In this document: positions 1 to 8,140 of the stretch, piece by piece | How positions within the stretch are numbered: position 1 is the stretch's first letter | Layout: each line of letters opens with the position of its first letter | Assembly (NCBI GenBank): GCA_964616985.1 | Contig: CAZTVF010000094.1 | Span: forward strand, 1-21,206 | DNA from: CAZTVF01 sp964616985 | GTDB lineage: Bacteria > Planctomycetota > Phycisphaerae > SM23-33 | DNA length: 21,206 nt | Reading direction: 5' to 3' | Notes under the pieces: generated by a model | Databases searched by the model: none | Seen by the model: only the letters and a program-made list of their open reading frames with translations | Told to the model about the DNA's origin: nothing | Translations under genes and position numbers: made by a program

Positions 1-74
1 CTGCGGAAGCATCGCGTTTATGCATCTCGGATTTGAATCTGCGAATCCGCAATTCCCGGGGTTGCGCCACCGAC

Positions 75-1283
75 TCAATTGAACTCCCCCGCCGCTTCCT
101 TGGCGTACTGCGCCCAGGTGTGCAGGCGGTGAAGGTCGCCGTTGAGGGTCTGCAGCTCGCGGAGGACGATCTGGCGGCAGCAGCCGCGGCTGATCCGCAT
201 GCCTTCGCGAAGATGCGTTCGCATCGCCTCGGGGCGGCCGAACACCACGTCGCTGGCCTTCTGGCGCCACATGATCGTGTAGCGCCCGCCGACGGCGTCG
301 ACCACCTTGCCCAGGTCCGTCCAGGCCGAGCACACGAAAATCCGCAGGTTGCGCAGGCCCAGCACGCCGTCGATCTTGTGGGTGAGGTTCTCGCAGCAGC
401 CGTACGACACCAGGCCGAACCGCTCCAGGATGGGCCGCTGGTATTCCATCAGGAACTCGCGCCACATCGCGGGCGAGACCAGCTCGAACATCTGGCTCTC
501 GGCGTGGCCCCACAGGTCGCTGATTCGCAGCGGCTGCCCCGGCGGCGTGCGGCGGATGCTGTCGCTGCAGTACATCTCCTCGGCGTTGTTCTCGGTCAGC
601 AGGCCCATCGCCTCGACCTGCTCCATCACCGTCGTCACCCCGCGCTGCAGGTGGGCCATCAGGCGATGCATCATGTCCGGGTTCATCGCCAGAAGCAGCA
701 TCATGTTGTCCAGGCCCACGATCTCGGCGGCCAAGTTGCCCAGGCTGGGCACGTACGGCACCGCCGCCGTCAACTGCACGGGGAAGATGTCGCCCACGAG
801 CTCGCCCATGAATTCCAGCCGCCGCTGCGACTCGGCCGCCTCGTGAACCATGACGGGCAGGCGAAGGCGGTCGAGGTCGGCCTCGTCCTTGACCGGCGGG
901 TCGAAGGCCCAGGCCCCGCCGACGTCGGCGGGTTTCACACGGCGGATCTCCACGCCCCACGGCAGGCCTTCGGCGCGGATGGCCGCCGCGACCGGCCAGG
1001 AGAGCGGGATAAGCGAGTCGTCGCCGATTTCGTGCTTGATGAGCCACTGGCGCAGCTGCCGCTCGATGTTCCGCAGCGGCCCCTGGCAGCGAAGCTCGCC
1101 CTCGGGCAGCAACTCGCCCCAGCAATCGATGGGCTTGCACCACACGGGCGAGCGGTCGGGCTTGCGCAGGGCGTTCACGTCCCGCCAACGCCGGCGGCGC
1201 CGTTCGTATTCCTCGCTGGTCGCCAAAGCGTACGCCTGGCGGGCAAGCTCGCGGACGTAGTCACGATCTTGTGATGCCATCAT
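75..1283 (-). CDS. URO-D-like (uroporphyrinogen decarboxylase superfamily) protein, substrate unknown
   Basis: About 402 residues. The sequence resembles the divergent URO-D/methyltransferase-like proteins that are common as paralogues in planctomycetes, not the haem-pathway HemE. Visible signs are the central segment SPAMWREFLMEYQRPIL, typical of URO-D-like barrels, followed by a YGCCENL motif with Cys296-Cys297-Glu298, which could bind metal or take part in catalysis. Relatives of this fold include HemE and the corrinoid methyltransferases MtaA/CmuA; which chemistry applies here is unknown. The reading frame is open from a GTG at 1298, but I chose the ATG at 1283 because GGAG lies 6 bases upstream of it (1290-1293). 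The next gene upstream on the same strand, an oxidoreductase, is separated by about 320 bases of repeat-bearing DNA, so co-transcription is uncertain. Superfamily call fairly sure, function not. Confidence 0.8.
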   Translation of the reverse strand: MMASQDRDYVRELARQAYALATSEEYERRRRRWRDVNALRKPDRSPVWCKPIDCWGELLPEGELRCQGPLRNIERQLRQWLIKHEIGDDSLIPLSWPVAAAIRAEGLPWGVEIRRVKPADVGGAWAFDPPVKDEADLDRLRLPVMVHEAAESQRRLEFMGELVGDIFPVQLTAAVPYVPSLGNLAAEIVGLDNMMLLLAMNPDMMHRLMAHLQRGVTTVMEQVEAMGLLTENNAEEMYCSDSIRRTPPGQPLRISDLWGHAESQMFELVSPAMWREFLMEYQRPILERFGLVSYGCCENLTHKIDGVLGLRNLRIFVCSAWTDLGKVVDAVGGRYTIMWRQKASDVVFGRPEAMRTHLREGMRISRGCCRQIVLRELQTLNGDLHRLHTWAQYAKEAAGEFN

Positions 1284-1308
1284 GGATGACTCCGGCACTG
1301 TAGGGCCT

Positions 1309-1339
1309 GCAGGTTCCGCCGCAACGCGGCGGGTTCTGC
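1309..1339. repeat. Imperfect hairpin repeat A
   Basis: CCGCCGC (1316-1322) pairs perfectly with GCGGCGG (1326-1332) around an AAC loop, and GCAG (1309-1312) pairs with CTGC (1336-1339) further out. It shares the CTGCA/TGCAGG ends of the hairpin at 1400-1440, so the two may be diverged copies of one element. It lies just upstream of the URO-D-like gene. Confidence 0.5.
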
Positions 1340-1399
1340 ATGCCGCCGATGACGTCCGGCCAGCGTCGAGGCGCGCGGTGCACGCGGTGACGCAATCTC

Positions 1400-1440
1400 G
1401 GCATGCAGGACCTGCCCCTTCGGGTCAGAACCTGCATGCC
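1400..1440. repeat. REP-like hairpin repeat B
   Basis: GGCATGCAGG (1400-1409) and CCTGCATGCC (1431-1440) form a perfect 10-base-pair inverted repeat. Inside it CTG (1412-1414) pairs with CAG (1426-1428) and CCC (1416-1418) with GGG (1422-1424). No T-run follows on either strand, so it does not look like a terminator. It is more like a dispersed palindromic intergenic repeat. Confidence 0.6.
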
Positions 1441-1451
1441 CTACGATTAAA

Positions 1452-1484
1452 CATGCTTTTGCCCCTGCGGGGGCTAAAAGCATG
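1452..1484. repeat. REP-like hairpin repeat C
   Basis: CATGCTTTT (1452-1460) pairs with AAAAGCATG (1476-1484), and GCCCC (1461-1465) with GGGGC (1470-1474), with a four-base loop TGCG and one bulged T at 1475: a 14-base-pair stem. It sits 11 bases from hairpin B. No T-tract typical of a terminator follows the stem. Confidence 0.6.
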
Positions 1485-1526
1485 GCACCCGGAGAACCTC
1501 GCGGCTAGCAACGCCGCTTTCTCTTC

Positions 1527-1544
1527 TCTCTGCGGTCTCTGCGG
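1527..1544. repeat. Two-copy 9-base tandem repeat
   Basis: TCTCTGCGG occurs twice in tandem in a pyrimidine-rich stretch, followed by TGAACGC. It lies about 55 bases past the 3' end of the oxidoreductase gene. Similar CTCTGCG-type strings occur in intergenic DNA of many bacteria, as far as I recall; that was not checked. The rest of 1299-1600 outside the listed repeats shows nothing further. Confidence 0.45.
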
Positions 1545-1600
1545 TGAACGCTTCTTCTCGTTGCGTCACCGACTCACCGGCCTGCCCTACCGCCGCAGGA

Positions 1601-2767
1601 TCAGTTCACGAGCTTCTTCATCGCCGCGGCGCTCTTGCCGCGAAGGTTGCCGCCCTTGCCGCTGGAACGCTCGCGGGCGAGCTTGCCGATCAGGCCGTCG
1701 ATTTCCTTGGCATCAACCGGCAGCGTGGCGGGCTTGCCCTTGAAGCCGGAAATGTAGATCGCGTTGGAAATCTCCAACTCGTTGATCGCCTCGCTGCCGG
1801 CGACCACCAGGGGCTTGCCCCGCAGCACGTGCGCGGCGAAGGCGTTGATCACGTTGATATGGTGCCCGTTCGTCGCCGAGGGCGTCCAGGGCACATCGAC
1901 CCATTCCGTCGGAATGCCCGCCCACACTTCCTTGCACGTCAGCAGGTGCTTGGAGATGGGCTCCTTGAGCTTGCCGAACCGCAGCTTGCCGTTCTCGGCG
2001 ATCAGCGTGCCCTTGTCGCCGCAGACCATGAACTGTTCCATGCCCGGCGCCTCGGCCGTGGTGGCATAGATGTAGCCCACCTTGCCGGGCCCGTACTCGC
2101 AGATGGCGTTGGCCGAGTTCTCGACCTCGATCTTGTGCAGGCGCGTATCCAGCACCGCGGTGATCTTCTTGGGCATGCCGCCGATCCACTGGAACAGGTC
2201 CAGCGAGTGGGGCGCCTGGTTGAGCAGGATGCCGCCGCCCTCGCCGTCCCACGTGCCACGCCACGAGCCGCTGTTGTAGTACGTCTGCGTGCGGTACCAG
2301 CTGGAGCACACCATCGACACGCGGAAGATCTCGCCGATCTCGCCGCGATCGATCATCTGCTTCATCTTGATCATCTCGCCGCGCGTCCGCTGCTGCAGCA
2401 TCGTGCCCAGCGCGACCTTGTTCTTCTTGCACTCGGCGATCATCGCGCGGGCCGCGCCGACCGTGACGGCCAGCGGCTTCTCGCACAGGACGTGCAGCTT
2501 CTTGCGGGCCGCCTGGATCGTCAGCACCGGATGCCAGTAGTGCGGCGTCGCCACAATCACCGCGTCAACCAGGCCCGACTCGAACATCTCGGGGCCGCTG
2601 TTGAAGAACGGGACGTTGTATTTCTCGCCGACCCGCTGGGCGATCTCCGGCACGATGTCCGCCACCGCCGCCAGCTTGTAGTCCTTGCTCTTGGAGGCCG
2701 CGATCGCCGCCGCGTGTCCCCCGCCCATGCCATTGACGCCCACGATGCCAAACCGAACCTGTGCCAT
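1601..2767 (-). CDS. Gfo/Idh/MocA family NAD(P)-dependent oxidoreductase
   Basis: About 388 residues. Members of this family oxidise or reduce sugars, inositols and related compounds with a nicotinamide cofactor. The N-terminus VRFGIVGVNGMGGGHAAAI is a Rossmann fold with a glycine-rich loop. The family motif CEKPLAV supplies Glu96-Lys97-Pro98 (Lys97 is the likely catalytic lysine). The C-terminal domain carries GGGILLNQAPHSLDLFQW, with His187 in the usual catalytic position. The start at 2767 was chosen because AAAGGAG lies 8 bases upstream; the longer frame to 2809 would add 14 residues lacking family features. No signal peptide is seen, so it is probably cytoplasmic. The URO-D-like gene lies downstream on the same strand. 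The substrate cannot be read from the sequence. Confidence 0.92.
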   Translation of the reverse strand: MAQVRFGIVGVNGMGGGHAAAIAASKSKDYKLAAVADIVPEIAQRVGEKYNVPFFNSGPEMFESGLVDAVIVATPHYWHPVLTIQAARKKLHVLCEKPLAVTVGAARAMIAECKKNKVALGTMLQQRTRGEMIKMKQMIDRGEIGEIFRVSMVCSSWYRTQTYYNSGSWRGTWDGEGGGILLNQAPHSLDLFQWIGGMPKKITAVLDTRLHKIEVENSANAICEYGPGKVGYIYATTAEAPGMEQFMVCGDKGTLIAENGKLRFGKLKEPISKHLLTCKEVWAGIPTEWVDVPWTPSATNGHHINVINAFAAHVLRGKPLVVAGSEAINELEISNAIYISGFKGKPATLPVDAKEIDGLIGKLARERSSGKGGNLRGKSAAAMKKLVN

Positions 2768-2994
2768 CTCGAGATCTCCTTTGGAGAAAGTTGTCGCGTA
2801 TAACGCCAAACGCAGCGCGGTAGATTACGGCGCTGCCGCACAAGACTCAAGCGCCAGTCCGCTCCCCAATCATGCGTTCACTAGGAGTTGCACGCGAGAA
2901 GGCGTTGAGAAGGCAGCGGCCCGGCCGTCGCTGCGCCAGGCGCTGTCTGGGGTCGTGCCGGTAGCGGCAGTGCCAAGAGCATCGCCATGGGGTC

Positions 2995-3014
2995 CGGGAT
3001 CCTGCGTGATCCCG
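2995..3014. other. Intergenic hairpin downstream of the unknown small gene
   Basis: CGGGATC (2995-3001) pairs perfectly with GATCCCG (3008-3014) around a six-base loop. It lies about 60 bases past the 3' end of the minus-strand gene at 3072-3644 and could help end its transcript, but there is no T-tract. The rest of 2768-3071 shows no gene, and no convincing promoter for the oxidoreductase beyond its ribosome site. Confidence 0.35.
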
Positions 3015-3071
3015 CTCTCCTTGTCTCAGCCCGATGGCTTCGACACGCGGGACGACTGTCGCTTTGCGAGC

Positions 3072-3644
3072 CTAAGGCAGGCTGGCGTGTTTGGCGAGCA
3101 AGGCATCATACTCCGTCCAGAATCGTTCGTACTGCTGGCGGTCCTGGTCCTCGGGAATCCTCTTCGTCACGCCGTTGAAGAGTTGCCTGGCCTCCTGGGC
3201 AAAATGCGTGACGACTTCGCGATATTCATGTTTCTCGATATCAACAGCCAGCCCGGGGAAGGTAACGACATCGGTGTCGCTCGTTGTATCGAAGCGGCGT
3301 ACGTCTGAGAGGCGCACACGATCGCCGCTGAGATGCTCGACCTTCCAGTCCATGCCGATGGGGCAGCCCATCATGAGGATCGTCCCGCAGCCGTGAAAGA
3401 CCAGTCGCGATCCACTGGGCCAGTTGTCCGTCGCGGGCTTTTCCTGCGAATGATCGCTTTCCAGCGTGCGAAGCATCGCCAGGGCCGATTCGCTGATGCC
3501 GTAGTCCTCCGTGCCGGCGGACACCAACGTGCCGCCGATGGCAATCCGCAGTCTGCCATGAGAGCACAGGTCCGCCTCCGCCGCCTCGACTCCCTTTCCC
3601 AGCCAGCCCTGTTCGATGATCTCAATGGAGAATAGTCTGCTGAT
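3072..3644 (-). CDS. Conserved-looking protein of unknown function; start codon appears to be ATC
   Basis: About 190 residues, not assigned to a named family. The frame is open from a stop at 3701 to the TAG at 3072, but the coding-looking part contains no ATG or GTG before a TTG at 3527. Starting at that TTG would remove a well-ordered N-terminal region (SIEIIEQGWLGKG, then DLCSHGRLRIAIGG) that reads directly into EDYGISESALAMLRTL. A perfect AAGGAG (3651-3656) lies six bases upstream of ATC at 3642-3644, which would give the N-terminus (M)SRLFSIEIIEQ. I therefore annotate from that ATC. It is either a rare non-canonical start, a mutated ATG, or a sequence error. Later features are FHGCGTILMMGCPIG, with two cysteines, and a helical acidic C-terminus. 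No signal peptide or membrane helix is seen, so it is probably cytoplasmic. Confidence 0.6.
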   Translation of the reverse strand: MSRLFSIEIIEQGWLGKGVEAAEADLCSHGRLRIAIGGTLVSAGTEDYGISESALAMLRTLESDHSQEKPATDNWPSGSRLVFHGCGTILMMGCPIGMDWKVEHLSGDRVRLSDVRRFDTTSDTDVVTFPGLAVDIEKHEYREVVTHFAQEARQLFNGVTKRIPEDQDRQQYERFWTEYDALLAKHASLP

Positions 3645-4011
3645 GGCCTGCTCCTTCGCAACATTGTGCGGCGCCGCTTTCCTCAGATACTCTCCTGTTC
3701 AGCGTATCCTGTAAATACCGTTGTATCATATAAGGTCGCCGCGACAGGCCGCCACCCATTATGGTGACATCGGCCTTTAGATTACTCACAGAGGGACATA
3801 TAGGTAGGTCCAATCGGGGGGTGGGCCGCAGGTCGGATCATAACCTTCGGATTAAAAGCGGGTTGGATCGCTGAATCGCATCGGGTCTCACCGCGTTGAG
3901 GCCCGGAAGTGACCCAAGGGCGGTGATTTCCCCCACCGATAGGCCACAAGAACCAACAGGTTTTCAACAAATTGTGCTTCGCTGGATGTTGTAATACCAC
4001 ATGTTGGGCTA
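3645..4011. other. Gene-free intergenic stretch
   Basis: This stretch is visibly less GC-rich than its surroundings. Open frames on the minus strand here (for example 3888-4253) have unconvincing composition, no ribosome site and no family features. I see no RNA gene, repeat array or mobile element in it. Confidence 0.5.
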
Positions 4012-4040
4012 TTGACAGATCGGGCGATGTGTGTTAGACT
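4012..4040 (+). promoter_or_regulatory. Strong sigma-70-type promoter upstream of nrdJ
   Basis: A perfect -35 box TTGACA (4012-4017) is followed, after 17 bases, by TAGACT (4035-4040; 4 of 6 matches to TATAAT). Transcription would start near 4047 and give a leader of roughly 310 bases before nrdJ. No gene lies between, so it either feeds nrdJ through a long leader or makes a separate short RNA. No B12-box (cobalamin riboswitch) sequence was seen in the leader. Confidence 0.55.
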
Positions 4041-4252
4041 TCTGTTCGCATGTTTGCTCCTGTTGGCAATCAGAATGTAGTTGTTCCAAGATACCGGAAG
4101 ACAAGGGCTTAGAGCCAACCACAAAATATAGGGTGATTTTCTATTGAGGTACACTATTCCTTGTGCTAGCCTAACAACCCGTCGCTCGACTGCAATGGAT
4201 TGAGTCTGGGCCATGTCGTTGATGCCGCCATGTGGGTGCTGGAGGCGTCGCA

Positions 4253-4291
4253 AAACAATATACGGATAGCGCGCTGTGCTATATATTGATT
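4253..4291 (+). promoter_or_regulatory. Candidate NrdR box pair over an extended -10 promoter of nrdJ
   Basis: The core CTATATATTG (4279-4288) matches the NrdR box core CwATATATwG at every position. A second, weaker copy, CAATATACGG (4256-4265), matches 8 of 10, and the two are 23 bases apart centre to centre, about two helical turns. NrdR is the ATP-cone repressor that binds paired boxes upstream of ribonucleotide reductase genes. The downstream box overlaps TGCTATATA (4277-4285), a good extended -10, so bound repressor would block RNA polymerase. A 10-base palindrome ATTGCGCAAT (4289-4298) follows directly. Confidence 0.6.
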
Positions 4292-4358
4292 GCGCAATGA
4301 CTTGGCCGCTGTTTCGTGTCTGGTTGGAAATCCGTCAAGATGGTTTGGAGATCGTGAT

Positions 4359-7361
<3,003 letters not shown>

Positions 7362-7376
7362 TGGAGTTCTCTGCGA

Positions 7377-7423
7377 GGGATGTCGGCTCGGCTGGCCATG
7401 GCTGAAAGGACGTACGACATCCC
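7377..7423. other. Long-loop inverted repeat after nrdJ
   Basis: GGGATGTCG (7377-7385) and CGACATCCC (7415-7423) form a perfect nine-base-pair inverted repeat with a 29-base spacer, starting 16 bases past the nrdJ stop. No T-tract follows. It could be a 3'-UTR stability element or a protein site. No gene is seen in 7362-7720. Confidence 0.4.
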
Positions 7424-7572
7424 GTGATGGCGCAAAGGATCTGCGCCAGGTCTTCACGTGCGGCGGGTTTTTCGTCTGCCCCGTGAAAACTCGCGGCCGG
7501 GCGCCGTTGAACCGGTCTGGACCCACCGGTACCAAACGGCTGCGATCGAGCAGGCAATGCTTGTCTAAGAAT

Positions 7573-7610
7573 TTGTCGCGACGGCAGTTGGCGCCCTGCC
7601 GTCGTGACAA
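7573..7610 (+). terminator. Large hairpin, likely 3' end of the nrdJ transcript
   Basis: TTGTCGCGACGGCAG (7573-7587) pairs with CTGCCGTCGTGACAA (7596-7610) over 15 pairs, one of them G-U, with an eight-base loop. On the plus strand TATTTGT follows, a weak T-tract. Position and stem strength suggest a terminator for nrdJ, but a REP-like repeat or bidirectional structure is also possible. Confidence 0.45.
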
Positions 7611-7640
7611 TATTTGTGGGTAGTGTGGGTAGAATTACGG

Positions 7641-7701
7641 ATTTTCGGTTGTGCTTTCTTCAGAATCTGAAATAATCCGCTCAAGATTGAAAACCGAGAA
7701 T
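7641..7701. promoter_or_regulatory. Nested inverted repeats at the small-RNA promoter (possible operator)
   Basis: Outer arms ATTTTCGGTT (7641-7650) and AACCGAGAAT (7692-7701) pair over ten positions, with one G-T. Between them lies the 13-base palindrome TTCAGAATCTGAA (7659-7671). The right outer arm overlaps the end of the -35 box and the spacer of the promoter at 7687-7714, so a regulator bound here could control that promoter. Confidence 0.4.
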
Positions 7702-7714
7702 ACCGAACTATAAT
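7687..7714 (+). promoter_or_regulatory. Sigma-70-type promoter of the small RNA
   Basis: TTGAAA (7687-7692) is followed after 16 bases by a perfect TATAAT (7709-7714). Transcription is predicted to start near 7721. No coding frame with a ribosome site begins between here and the terminator at 7786-7834. Confidence 0.7.
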
Positions 7715-7720
7715 GCTTAG

Positions 7721-7834
7721 AGTTGTCCGCTGCACCCCTGACAATGTAGGTCTCCCTCCACCTACGTTTGGGTTGCGGCTATTGTGGCGATGTCGAGGTC
7801 TCCCTCCACCTTGGCATCGCCTTTTTATTTTTTT
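7721..7834 (+). ncRNA. Candidate small regulatory RNA with twin CUCCCUCC loops
   Basis: The segment of about 114 bases runs from a strong promoter to an intrinsic terminator and has no credible open frame. Hairpin 1 pairs 7743-7751 with 7760-7768 (nine pairs, one U-G) and hairpin 2 pairs 7786-7799 with 7808-7821 (14 pairs, two wobble). Each exposes the same eight-base loop CUCCCUCC (7752-7759 and 7800-7807), and AGGU/ACCU closes both loops. The loop holds CUCC twice, complementary to the GGAG core of ribosome sites used by several genes here. CCGC (7727-7730) can pair with GCGG (7775-7778) to enclose hairpin 1. The design resembles known small RNAs with C-rich loops, such as the CcsR/cuckoo RNAs of Alphaproteobacteria, which bear CCUCCUCCC loops. 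That resemblance is of principle; I do not recognise this as a named family. Likely role: base-pairing with translation start regions. Confidence 0.65.
7786..7834 (+). terminator. Intrinsic terminator of the small RNA
   Basis: GGCGATGTCGAGGT (7786-7799) pairs with ACCTTGGCATCGCC (7808-7821), and TTTTTATTTTTTT (7822-7834) follows at once. It is the clearest rho-independent terminator in the window. Its loop duplicates that of the preceding hairpin. Confidence 0.85.
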
Positions 7835-8011
7835 ACGGAAACTACCTATCTCTTTCCCTATGTTGTGCAATTTTTCTGGATTCACACGGTCTTGGTAGTT
7901 CATCACACACTATGTGAGTGCGCCTGGCGGCGGCTTGCTCCCAGATGCGATCGTGAAGGGATACCAGGAGTGGATCCCCACATGGCCAGCGGCTGCTCTG
8001 TGCAAAGCTCC

Positions 8012-8046
8012 CCTACGACCTACGACCTACGACCCATGACCTACGA
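8012..8046. repeat. Heptamer tandem repeat, five units
   Basis: CCTACGA is repeated at 8012, 8019, 8026 and 8040; the unit at 8033 is CCCATGA. The array lies about 95 bases before prfB, and degenerate CCT/CGACC strings continue to about 8065. Heptamer arrays of this kind are known from intergenic DNA of several phyla. Apart from this repeat, 7835-8140 shows no gene. Confidence 0.7.
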
Positions 8047-8140
8047 CCTTTCCCCCTCGACCTTTTTCCCACAGGGGCGAACTCCACGTTGTGAAGCGGC
8101 GAACGAACTGGTAGGATGCCGCCACAGGAGACGTTTAGAA

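Noticed and set aside
1544..2803. Plus-strand open frame of 419 codons opposite the oxidoreductase
   Set aside because: Its composition is typical of antisense GC shadow and it has no recognisable motif; the minus strand has a complete Gfo/Idh/MocA protein.
3072..3527. TTG at 3527 as start of the unknown small gene
   Set aside because: No ribosome site precedes it and it would remove about 39 well-ordered N-terminal residues that follow a perfect AAGGAG.
3846..3862. Minus-strand CGCTTTTAATCC, resembling a tRNA-Lys anticodon loop
   Set aside because: The flanking five-base arms do not pair and no T-arm (GGTTCGAATCC type) or acceptor stem is found at the right distances.
3888..4253. Minus-strand open frame of 121 codons in the gap before nrdJ
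   Set aside because: It has no ribosome site and no family resemblance, and it overlaps the promoter region of nrdJ.
4047..4358. Possible cobalamin riboswitch before the B12-dependent reductase
   Set aside because: No B12-box-like sequence or the expected multi-helix layout was visible, and paired NrdR boxes explain regulation better.
4290..4358. In-frame TTG start for nrdJ 69 bases upstream of the chosen ATG
   Set aside because: It lacks a ribosome site and overlaps the likely promoter; the ATG at 4359 has GGAG eight bases upstream.
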